From Gymnogyps californianus (Eukaryota; Chordata; Aves; Accipitriformes; Cathartidae), in the NCBI RefSeq assembly GCF_018139145.2, contig NC_059477.1, positions 40,061,002 through 40,125,001 of the forward strand: DNA of 64,000 bases. The letters run 5' to 3'. This document shows, one piece after another, positions 29,541 to 40,185 of this stretch. The first letter of the stretch is position 1, and each line of letters opens with the position of its first letter. The notes under the pieces were generated by a model, which searched no databases, was not told where the DNA came from, and was given only the letters and a program-made list of their open reading frames with translations. Both the position numbers and the translations under genes were made by a program.

Positions 29541-29626
29541 ACAGAGCCAAATTATGTCTTCAGATGTGTGCGATGCCATGAAAGCCAACGGGGTTGCGCA
29601 GGGGTAGCTGGGCAGAATACGGTCCA
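29541..29626. mobile_element. Degraded palindromic repeat
   Basis: The left end GAGCCAAATTATG and the right end GGCAGAATACGG are degenerate complements. The centre CCATGAAAGCCAACGGGGTTGC resembles a CCATTGAAGTCAATGGGGTTGC core typical of ancient palindromic amniote elements. Confidence 0.45.
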
Positions 29627-31949
29627 CGAGTACCCAGGCTGCAGGGGTGTGCTGGAGGTAGATGTGCAGTTTCTGAGCAGTAGTAGTGTACTTAAAACAA
29701 CAAATTAATGTCTGTGGAACACTAATCAATGTTTGGTGCACTCCACATTTTTCACTGAGTTGTTAGAGTACATTTGCTTATATTTTGCACTATTTTAATT
29801 TAGCCATATTGATCAAACTGAACACTCAATAAGACCCTAGGCACCTTAGCCTTATTAAAATTAGTCAACTTGAAGTAAGTGAGCTGAGGAAGTAATGGAA
29901 ACTATTCAGAGATTTAAATACAGTGCAGCCCACTTAAATAAATACCTGTTAATGAAATAAATCTGTATATGCACATATTTTCTCAGAAACAAATTATTAA
30001 GGGGGCCCTTTAGAAGAATACGACTCAAACATATCCATTAGTTTAAACGAGAAGAATTTCTCTGGGCTCACTATGTACGTTTGTGTTTGCTGGGTTAAAC
30101 TTGGGGAATCCGTGCTGACCTTTTCCATCAAAGCAATTATCATTCTTTAGAGTTTTACAGTGTCAAAATTTTAAAAAATGTCCCTAATTAACCTGTAAGT
30201 AAACACTATTGTGGTTTTTTGGTAACTCTCCCGTTTGAGTTTATCCCAGTAAAAGTATAAATCAGCTGGGCCATCACCCAGACCAGTATATCTGGGTAGC
30301 TACAGAAGAAAAATAAAAAGCATTTAAGTAACTTGACTGTTCATATGCAATGGAAAAAAATAAAAGTCATACTGCTTAGTCTTTACAAATAATATGTCTT
30401 TGTCTTCAGAAAGTTGTATCTTTTTTTTTTTCAGCGGGGTTGAGAGGCGTAATTAGAGCACCAACTCCAAGGCTTGACTTGAGTGGTGATTTGCAGTACA
30501 GCTCCTTTTGGCACATCTCTGGAGCTCAAAATATTGTTTTTGAAAACACCGCTGTTTTTCAACAAAAACAGGAGATTAGACAACATCTTTAACTTATTAA
30601 TCCTCTCTCCTCTCCGAGGGGGTGACCTGTGATAGTGTATTATTTTAGTCAGGGAAAAAAATTGCAGTGTGCAGCAAAGTCTTCCTGCGATACCTACAAA
30701 TGAATTAAGCTAAAAACTAGGTACACGATCTGTGGAGGTTTCCTAGCCTCCCTTCATCAGGGGCTGCCTTTAGAGGGCTTTGTATACTCATTTTTTTCCC
30801 CTAGTCCAATAAAAGATATTAGCTCTTTTCCCTAAGCAAAATCCCTCTCATGAATCAGGCCCTACACTTGCAACTAGTGTGATATTGCTGGCCAGGTTTC
30901 ACCCCAGTAAAATTCTAATCTATACTTTGTCTTTTAGAATTAAGAAGAAAATGCATATCAGCAGAATCTCCTCTCTACTTTATTTCATTTATAAATTACG
31001 AGAATGATGCTATTATATATTATTAATTTCTGCTGTTCTCCAACTCGGCTGCAGCAGTGAGCTGCGGATGTTGGAACGGTGTAATTATGTTCTAGTAGGG
31101 CAGCCATCCGTTTCCTTTCAAAAATTTACAGGATTCTTAATCATGCTGCTCATTTGGGTGCGCAGTAGCGAGGATGGCGAAACACAAACAGGGCACGTTC
31201 GTTTACACAGGAACACCTGCTTAGCATGATAGCAGATGTCAGTCAGTAAGCAGAACACAAAAGAAAAATATCAACAACAGCAAACTAGAAGCATTTTTAA
31301 CTCGGTACGGAGATATCTTGTCTGGGGGAAGCCAAACGAAGGGGATGCGCCTTTGCAGGTCGAAGCAGAGGCGCGGCGACGATTTGGAAAGTCTGGGCTG
31401 ATGTTCCCCAGGGACCAGGTCAACAAATCCAGACAAACTTCTCACTGGATGACGGGATATTTTTCTCCTTCGAGAGGGTCGTTTTTGCAAGCTTGATGCT
31501 AAGCATCTTGCGGGGATCATCGGAAATATATGGTGTATCTGATAACTACAGCAAAGTAGTTGAGAGGGGTAAAATACACAGAACTGTTGCTCCATAGGTG
31601 AGGGTTTGCCAGCGTTTCTACTGCAAACACTTATTCTCAAGGCTTTATATTCTAACTCTAAATGTTTTGTCCTGGGCTGCCTCTTGGCTTTTCTATCTCA
31701 AATTGAGAGCGTGGTTGTTTTTTTTTTTTTTACATATTTTATGAAATAAAAAGATGTTAGCGGAGGAGGGAAAGTTCACAGATTTCAGACTCTCCTGTGA
31801 TAGCGCTCCGACTCGGGAGCAGCCGTACCTCTCCCACCGCGGCGTCGGGAGCGTGGTGCACGAGTCGAGCTCTTGCAGGCAGGTATTAATAATCTCCCTC
31901 AATGCCATACGCAGTAACTACTCTTCCACAGGATTGTTAGTATTCAGAG

Positions 31950-32216
31950 CAAGTCAACTTGCGTGGGTCCGTGCATTAAGGGCTCCCTAAGTATGCATTG
32001 ACTTGATACCCAGTAATGGCTTCTAAGGAGCCGTTATGTAGTACCGTGTCAATGATCCATGCATTGAGGACTCCCTAAGTACGCATTGACACGATAGACC
32101 GGAACGGCTCTGAAGAAGCCGTTACGGTCTATCATGCCAATGATCTGCGGATATTGGCAGTGCCTCCTGCACTTCTATAGAGATTGTAAAAGTCTCTGAA
32201 GAAGCTGTTATGATCT
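31950..32216. repeat. Three-unit array of alternating hairpins (period about 86-88 bp)
   Basis: Two kinds of inverted repeat alternate three times. Type A arms: CAAGTCAA/TTGACTTG (31950-31957, 31998-32005), CGTGTCAATG/CATTGACACG (32045-32054, 32084-32093), TGCCAAT/ATTGGCA (32135-32141, 32153-32159). Type B, best in unit 2: GATAGACCGGAACGGCT (32093-32109) pairs with 32117-32133 at 16 of 17 positions around a 7-base loop; degraded forms lie at 32005-32045 and 32181-32216. The loop-stem CTGAAGAAGC recurs 86 bp apart. Arms differ between units in a compensating way. I do not recognise a family; a MITE, a structured RNA or an expanded palindrome are all possible. Confidence 0.75.
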
Positions 32217-33224
32217 CAGTGGAAGAACCATCGATCAGGTCGATGACAGGGTTTCGTTTTGCCATTTTTCCACCTTATCATTGGGAAGCTTTGTTTTCCT
32301 TCTGGAATTAGATTCAAAGAACTGACAAAATATAAAGGCTGCCCGCAGAGTGGCTCTGGGACTGTGCGGAGGTAACCAGGATCGGAATATGACCTCTGGT
32401 TTTATTGGTTCTAGGTTTTTAGTTCCAGCTGACTTGCTGGGAGGCCTCGGCCACGTCACTTCAACTCTTCTTACCTCCGTTTACTCTCCTCTAGCAAGCA
32501 TGGAAAGGGATGCCATCTTTTGAGTGGAGATCGCTGTGGGGCTTGGCAAATTTTAATTTAGACTAGTTACAACTAAGGCTTGTCTCAACATCTCATCACT
32601 GGTGGAGGATGCTGAGACGAACAAGATGTGTAGATCACACCTTCCACACCTAAGCTACGCTGAAACGAAGTCTTACCTCTGAAGTTTTGCAAGCTTTAAT
32701 CTATTGAGTTTATATGGTTTCTCTCGACTCCATTTATGCGTATCCGCATCAGTTCTGAGCATCACTGCTTGGCAGAAGGTCACCTTTATTTTCTACAATG
32801 TCACAAATTTCTATGAAAACACTCTGAACCTCTTTTTCCATGTCTTCCTTAGCACATGAATATTTTAAAAAATGCTTTGAAAGTACATCATTGCATAATA
32901 AAGTTTTAATTCATGCTAAGTCTATGACCACAAAACACTACTTAACTAGCTTGTATTGTTTGTATCTGCTCTTCCATACCCTTTCAGGGAAAACTGGACT
33001 TTTTATTCTTTCATATTCACTTCATACTTCTGTTTAGGGGAGATAGAGCTATAGTAGAATATACCGAGAGAGAGAGAGAGTACTCTACCTATTTTATACA
33101 TTGCTCACTAATATAATAAGCCCATTTATGGTGTGTTCCCACATCATCCAAGGCATATTTACGTGGTTAAATGTTAGCAGACCACTGGAGAAACACTGTA
33201 ACCATACCTTATGGAAAGTAGAGA

Positions 33225-33440
33225 TCCTCAAGCAAGAAAAAGTAGAATTACTGGGCAGGCTGGGGTACCAGACAGAGACCTTGTCTGTAGCCAAGCTGGC
33301 CTGAAAAGTATGAGCTCAAAGAAAAAGAAGCTGTCCAATAGGAGCTGGAGGAACAGTATAGAAGATCAGAGAGGATCATGATAAAGCTGGGGAAGCTGAG
33401 AAGGCAGAGAAGTCTCAGGGAGCAGTGGCCACTGATCCTA
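33225..33440 (+). pseudogene. Possible remnant of a retroelement ORF
   Basis: Purine-rich sequence whose plus-strand frames contain a Glu/Lys/Arg-rich, coiled-coil-like stretch (reading KEKEAVQ, stop, ELEEQYRRSERI) broken by stop codons. This resembles the coiled-coil part of LINE ORF1 proteins in general. No terminal repeats or 3' tail are seen. Chance purine-rich sequence is equally possible. Confidence 0.2.
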
Positions 33441-35155
33441 GGTACCTCCTTCTTGGGACTCAAAAACTTGAATATTTTTAAGTGTGTTTTCAGATGTGTT
33501 GAACCTCTAGAGTTGTCCATAGTTAGGTACCCCAAATCAGTGATTGCTTTGGCAATGTTAATTATAAATTTGGAGTTGCAGAGCAGGCTGTAGCCATCAG
33601 GTCCACAGCAACGTTGCCAGCAAGCAGAGGAGAGAAGACAACAGGATACCTACTGAAGGCTGTAGACATGCGTGGCTTTTACTAACACAGTCCCTCAACC
33701 AAATGCCTTTCAGGTAGAGGAGTGTACCACGTATTCTGGAAAGCCACAATTGCTCCTTGGCAAACCTCCTTTTCTCCAAAGGAAAAATTTCAGTGGCCAT
33801 TCTTAATTCCTTGAGAATGCATCTTTGGGATTTAGAGCCTGTTTGGGGTGGCTTTGAGAGCCTACGGACAGCGACCACCACTGCAACCCAAATTCCACTC
33901 AACATCTCCCTCCGCACTGCACGTTGCAAATCTGTACAAAAAGTTGCATTTCAAAATCTGGACAGCTGAAGACTGCTGTCCCTTGGAAAAAACTAAGCTT
34001 TGCACTAAATTTAATCATCCGGGGGTTTAAACTCCAGTGAGAAAGAAAGAGAAGATATTGTTTTACAATGATTCAGACCACGTTTCACGTGAGGTCTTTA
34101 AGACACACTTTCAGGTATCTCACGTTATGATGCTGCCTCTGCAACATGTGCTGAGTCCTCGGTGCGAAAGCTCAAATATTTTTTTCAACATTTGAGATAT
34201 GAAGAGGCATTAGTCTCCTTCCATGTATGTATTTATTAGTAAGATTTTTTGCACGGTATAATTGAAGCCTGGCAGTTTTTACCAACCGCGGCTTCAGAGG
34301 AAAACTGACACAATGTAATGTTTTGTGTCTTTTTTTGTCCATGCAAACTGGTCACTGAAAAGGTGCAAAGCGCTGCTAAAAGTACATTTTCTAAAATTCA
34401 AAGCCTTTTAAGAAAGGTACACAATGCAAGAATACGCAGCTGCAATTTTAAAAAGGCTACTGTTCCTTTAATGCCCAGCTGGTCCTGAGATGTAATAAAA
34501 TTGACATATTGATTCCTTTGAATTTACAAATGCCTGTTTCATAAACTCCATCTCCAAAGCCTAGGCATCTTTAGAGCACTGTCATTTTTTTCTCCAAATG
34601 GATCAATTATGTGCCCACGTAATCCTGTTACCTGTGAAATCCATGCATACTTCTCCCATTTGCTGCAGTTCCCAGGCGGACAAACTTGCATTATGTACGC
34701 ATAAACAAACAGAGCATTTTCCTGATATTAGGGATTGTTTTCAAAGTGAAAGGCAATCTCCTGGGTCCTTTACTCAAAAAAACATACATAGTGCGGTGTT
34801 CCTCCAAGTAACCTCGCTGCACTATATGTATAATTATTACACAACACAGCAAATCATTAAAAAAACATTGAGTCCCGCTATCTCAAATGCTTCAACTGCA
34901 AAAAGGCACCAAGACTTTGCAGCCAGCCCTCATTTTTCTGTTGAATCAAACTTTCCCATTTCTGTACCAGCTTCTTTATTTGATAATTATCGCCGTATCT
35001 GTAAGGAAATCATTTTCATCAGAAACGTTTCTGTGTCACTTAAATATCGGAAAAGCACCCAAAGCTGCAAACTTTGCTGTGGAAGTTTGGGGCTTTTTAA
35101 TTTTATTTCTCGGGTGATTCATCTTTTCATCGTGCTGAGCACCTTTCCATCATTT

Positions 35156-35172
35156 ACACACACACACACACA
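35156..35172. repeat. (CA)n microsatellite
   Basis: Short CA run of about eight units. The following 250 bp holds looser CA/TA-rich sequence. Confidence 0.8.
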
Positions 35173-36228
35173 GAGAGTCAAGCAGGCATTAACCTGCAAA
35201 CCTGCCACTTATGCATATAAATGCATCACACATACAACTATTCCCATATCCTGTGGCATATTATTTGTATGAATATATACCATGCACATAAACACATTTA
35301 TACACACACCCACCACGCACAATCCTCAAATATAAGCAGGGGAAAAGAGAATAAATGTGGTTTTCTCTGTATATGAATTCTTTATAAAGTACCGTGTATA
35401 TACATAGATATGAATTCTCGTTTCATTCTTTCAGGCTGTGCTGTATCTGATTTTCTACACTTCACTGGGCAACCAGCAGTTCAGTTACACTACACTTGCA
35501 CTGTACAATTTGCCTCTAAAAGGTTCCCAAAATTATGAAACATCTTGTCTGCTTCACGACCTGCTCACCGCAGTGCCTCAGCCCGAGGTGCATCCACACA
35601 CATAGAGAGGATGGCACTGAAAAAAAAATATATATATGTTTGACGCTTGGAGCCCATACAAGTGGCCCAACACACCCCTGCCGTTGTGCAGGAGTGGGTT
35701 TTAAAGATAAATGGCTGCATGTTAACCAGATTTGACATGCTGCACAAAAGCAGCCACCTTTGGTCCCATGACACAGCCAAACAGAAAAAACAACAAGCAA
35801 TCCTGGCAAAAGATGTCCGACGCGAATAAAAGCCCAACAATTTGTCACATAGTCGTTACAAAATGTTCCAGGCTTTGGGGCTTGCCATGGGACAGCAGCG
35901 ATAAGAAGAGCATAGAAAAACGAAGGCTGAGGGGTTTGGGGTGGCGGAAGAGTTAAAACTCGAGGAAAGCTCCGGTAGTTACAAAGGGGAAACAAAAAGG
36001 ATATTTTCGTTTGGCTCTTCCCGAAGACACACGCACAAAAAAAAGCGGTAATTAATTAAATCAAGAAGCTCAGTTGTTTTGAGAGGTGATTGAAATCTGA
36101 CAGGCAAAGTAGAAATATTTATGTTTACTTTCTATTTTAGGAATCCGCAAAGCTACTTTTCCTTCACTGCACTTCCCCACCACTACAATGGCCATGGCTC
36201 AGTTTATCAAGTAGTAAGCACTGCCTGT

Positions 36229-36292
36229 TCGGAGCCAAATCCTGCTCGCGTTTTTCATGGCATTTGGTCTTTCTTCATGGGAACAGGCCCAG
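36229..36292. mobile_element. Possible degraded palindromic repeat
   Basis: GGAGCCAAATCCTGCTC followed about 45 bp later by CATGGGAACAGGCCC fits the end sequences of the same class of old palindromic element. Only the ends are recognisable. Confidence 0.3.
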
Positions 36293-36763
36293 AAAACTCC
36301 AAAGATGTAACTGGGGGTGAGGGCTAAAGTGTGGCAGCAGAGCAGTACCTGATCTCCTGCTTTCCTTTGAGTTCACATGAGACAGAAAAAAAAACAACCC
36401 AAACTTAGGCTCAGTTTGATAAGGCTGAATTTCCAGACGAGCTTGATCCTACAGCTTTCCACTAAAACCAGCCACAGGCATCAAACCTGACTTTTCTGAT
36501 CCGTGTCCCGCTGAAGTCACCCACGCACCCCCATCGACTGCAGTCGGGTTAGGATTCGCACCTACGCCGGTTCGCTAATATTTCGATATATTTTTACAGC
36601 CCCTACACCAAAATAAGGAGTTCAAATGCATCAGTGCAGCTGCTTGCTAAGCTCCACATAACGGAGCTCACATTTTAAAATACCTTTCAGTCAATAATCA
36701 TCATTGCTTCAGTGATTACCGTTAGCTTCTTTATATTCAGTGGCAGAAAACTGGGGAGGGGGC

Positions 36764-36785
36764 GGGGGGGGGGGGGGGGGGGGGG
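36764..36785. repeat. G22 homopolymer
   Basis: An uninterrupted run of 22 G on the plus strand, flanked by further G-rich sequence. It can form G-quadruplexes and its length is prone to sequencing error. Confidence 0.8.
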
Positions 36786-37354
36786 AGGGCAGTTAAAAGC
36801 AGTATTGTCTTCTAAATTAGAATAATCAGTTGTAAAATGAACTCCGAGAATTTGGTTATTAGAAACATACATTCATCATTTGCTCAGTCAAATTCCTTGG
36901 CATCCACTTGCCCTCTGACGAAACAACGCATGATACTTGCTCTTCCTCAGTCCCAGAGAACGGCAGAGTGCTTTAGAGATATTAAGCTCCGCAAAAGCCC
37001 TGTGAATGAGTTCAGCAGTATTTCCCCGTCTCATAGACAGGGAAAACGAGCACAGCGAGGTTAATTGACTTGCCGGAGAGCACACATGGCACTTGATGCT
37101 GCGCTCACCTTCCCCAGCTCTGTACCAGCAGAGCCGGGGCCAGGATAGCATCCTCCCACGGTACCAACCCGCATCCTCTGCCCGGCCGTGCTGCAGCCTC
37201 CTCGCAGCATCACAGCGGTCCAGCGCGGACGGGCACGGCGTGGCCTTACCCTTGTCCCTTCCCGGGCCTAATCCCTTCGCGGGGTTTTTTGTATGAGCAA
37301 ATTAAATAGCATCGAAATCGCCTCTGAAGTGCATAGGGTTTATCAAAAGGAAAT

Positions 37355-37373
37355 AAAAAAAAAAAAAAAAAAA
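37355..37373. repeat. A19 homopolymer
   Basis: A run of 19 to the right of a moderately GC-rich block (37.1-37.3 kb). Confidence 0.8.
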
Positions 37374-38539
37374 TACCCCAACCAAGTGTCAGCCGGAAGA
37401 AAAGTTCATTAAAAAAAATTAATAGAAGGGGCTTCAATAGTTAAATTACATGGCTAAATCGGCCTTTCTGCAGGAAGACCAGCTTTCTTTAATTAAACCG
37501 TGTTATGTTCAAAAGCCATCGTGCGCGTGTTTTACAGCAACCTGACACCAACACCTGAACGTCCCTGTTCAAAAATTCAAACTGCTTTCACATATTCCAG
37601 CCCAGCGATCGACGTTATCGAAAGTCCAAGTTATTTTTAAATATACACGGGGATAACTGAGCCAGGGCTCTCCGTGGAGTTGAACAGGAGGATGAGGACT
37701 GTTCAAATCATGGAAATGTCAGTTCCAGCAATGTGTGCCTTGGAATTCTTTTTTTTCTCTGACTGTCAAGAAGATTTTAAATCTTTAATATCTGTTTGTT
37801 GTCAGGTTTGCCTCTAGCTTTTTGTATCTGCAGGTCGTATTTTTTTTGTTAGGAATTAGCATTTCTCATTTGCTAGCTGAAAGTTTAGAGAAAGCACCAA
37901 AATACCGATAAACAAAGTTCATCTAAGGGAAAATCTCTGTATGCATAGCCTAGTTAACAATTCTTTTATGGTTGCAGGATGAAATTTGAAATGCATGTTT
38001 AAAAAGAGAGTTTTTACAGAAAGCATCAGTACTACTGAGGCTTTTGTAGTGCGCTGTACTAATTTTAAACAAGAAATCATTATGATTTCCATGCCATATT
38101 AGCATCTCTTTTATTTCGCGGTATCTGTGTTGCACTGTTTCAACTCACTGCAGGTTGCTGTTACTTTTTTTTGATACCGCATCGTTTAAACACATACCGT
38201 AGCTGAAGACATTCGGGATTACCGGGGACTTCAATCGACATTTTTGGCCTTTGTAAAGGACCTCAGCCAAACATTTTGTTTAGTTAAACTCTAGCTGATG
38301 CCACGACACACGTAATATCACTCCCCAAAAAGTGCAAAAACTGATGCATTGTGCCATCTCTGGCAGCATTTGTTCAGCGTTTGCTGCGAATGGGGAGGAA
38401 AAAAGATACCGAATGCAGGGATTGATTTTCAAATTACCTCAATATTTTGAAAACATTTTCACCTGCATGCTGAGAATGCTAAGAATAGGCAGGAAGGCAA
38501 TTGTGCATTTGCACAGCCTCCACTGCATTCATTTATAAA

Positions 38540-38960
38540 TTACCTCATCACTGACTGAAATTAACACTGATTCTTACAGGCAATTTCTCAATTTCCAATG
38601 CTAATTACATTTTTTTTACTTTTAAATTCTGTACCACCTGTTTTGGGCAAGACATCTTAGGCAGCGCGACCGCATTTAATCACAATTTTAATTAACCGCC
38701 CTGTAGATGTGAAAAAGAAGCAATTATAATGTAGATGAATGATGATTTTTCTGCATTAAATTGTTTTGTTTCCCTGGTATGTTGATTGTAACACAGCACA
38801 CAAATACAGTAACTGTACAATTTTTTTCTATTGTAATTTAGTAATTGTTTTTGGAAAACCAGTTTGGGAATGAGTGACTTCATCTGTTTACAAATTGATT
38901 GATACTGTTAACTCACTGATTGCTGCAGCATACATTTTGTATTGCACAGCCTAGCATAAA
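38540..38960. promoter_or_regulatory. Candidate conserved noncoding element
   Basis: Contains AATGCTAATTAC, CACAATTTTAATTAA and GTACCACCTG (an E-box bound by bHLH and ZEB factors) in non-repetitive AT-rich sequence. Resembles a developmental enhancer. Conservation not tested. Confidence 0.32.
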
Positions 38961-39239
38961 ATATAATTAGGCATGCACAGACTTTGCAGCACCATTTTGG
39001 AATCTGAAAATCAACTGTAACCGAAGTGTGTTTTCCTTCAGCATCCTAGTATCAGCCAGGGCTGATGATACGATAATCAACAAACAATGGGCTTTTCCCA
39101 TCCCGCCGCTGGTAGAAACCCTTGGATTTAATCTGATAGTCTCACGACGTAAGTTGGGTTTGGTTTTTTTTTGGATTGTGCTTTGCCAGGCCTGGGAGCT
39201 GAGGGCTGGCAAGTCTGCAGCTTGCCCAACTCTCTCAGA

Positions 39240-40000
39240 TCGCTATCGGGAAGGAGCAGGCGAGTGATGGAAAGAAACAATGATGGCAAAAAGAGCCACG
39301 GTTCACAAAACCCGGGGATCGTTAGTGACACGCGTGTGCCGTGGCACCGGCTATCTCCGGCTACACGTTACAGGGGGATAAGATCTCCATCTGACTCATG
39401 GCTGGCAGATACAGATCGTCCAAGTTATATATATCCCCACGGAGAAGCGCGGAGACTGTACCCGTCGGAGGCAAAGCCTGCTTGCTTTCCCAGGGAGGGA
39501 GGTCGCGCCGGAGCGGGAAGGGAGCAGATGTGCGGCGCGAGCAGCACCTGGGCTTTGGGAAGATGGTGCCACCACCATCGTGCTCTGCCAGCGGCCCGGG
39601 ATGGTCCTACTGCGGGTCTCCCACCTCGGGGCTATAAATCCCCCAGTACAGGTGGGATGGGGTGCAGGGACACGGGGAGAAGTGCACCCCGGCGGTTACC
39701 TGTGCTACCCGCACAGGACCCCCCAGAAAAGAGGTGGCAGCTCTCCCCCTCCCGATCTCCCGTGCAAACCACGGAGAGAAGGTCTCCATCAACTAGGACT
39801 TGCCAAGAGGTGAGACCCCACGCCAGCCCGCGCGAGACCCCATCGCCACCAGACCTGCGATGTCACCCGCAGCAGACCAAAAGCGGGACACCGAACCGAA
39901 GGGACGAGGCAGACCCGGGGCTGGCTCCCGTGCTGCTACCCTCCAGGGGGGCATGGGGGTCACTGCGGTTTGGAGACACCTTGGGGGGTTCCTGGTCTCA
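39240..40000. promoter_or_regulatory. Intronic CpG-rich region
   Basis: CpG-rich sequence of moderate density stands out from the AT-rich intron around it. It contains the longest plus-strand reading frame in the window (39171-40067), but other frames are also open and its composition is Arg/Pro/Ser-rich, typical of unselected GC-rich sequence. A cryptic promoter or enhancer is possible. Confidence 0.45.
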
Positions 40001-40125
40001 TCTGCTGGCCTGCTCGCTTTATAAATATTTGTTAAGAGGGAAGGACATAAAGTCTACTGTTCAGTAGGTGATTTTTGTAAGAATCCAGCTATCCATACAT
40101 AAAAGGGTCTATTATCTCACTGTGG

Positions 40126-40185
40126 AAGAGATTTACATGCGTAACTCCCATTAACTCTTATGGGACTTAGGCACGTAAATCTCTT
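40126..40185. mobile_element. Ancient palindromic MITE-like hairpin
   Basis: The arms 40126-40151 and 40160-40185 pair at 23 of 26 positions around an 8-base loop. The inner CTCCCAT...ATGGGACTTAGG(C/T)AC core matches a short palindromic repeat I recall as common in turtles, crocodilians and birds. The family name is not recalled with certainty. Confidence 0.6.

Larger units (their letters stand above)
24835..31949. other. Intronic sequence, no gene
   Basis: Single-copy sequence with mild GC enrichment and CpGs at 25.2-25.4 and 26.5-27.0 kb. A CT/AT/GT compound microsatellite lies at 27721-27756 and TTTC units at 28467-28487. Two degraded palindromic elements are annotated separately. Confidence 0.5.
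32217..39239. other. Intronic sequence, no gene
   Basis: Mostly AT-rich. A 224-codon plus-strand frame at 34598-35272 in AT-rich DNA has no recognisable domain. GA repeat at 33067-33080, GC-rich block at 37.1-37.3 kb, and a possible degraded palindrome near 36505-36570. Confidence 0.5.

Noticed and set aside
31950..32216. CRISPR-like array
   Set aside because: Only three diverged units with internal inverted repeats, in vertebrate intronic DNA; no identical repeats with unique spacers.
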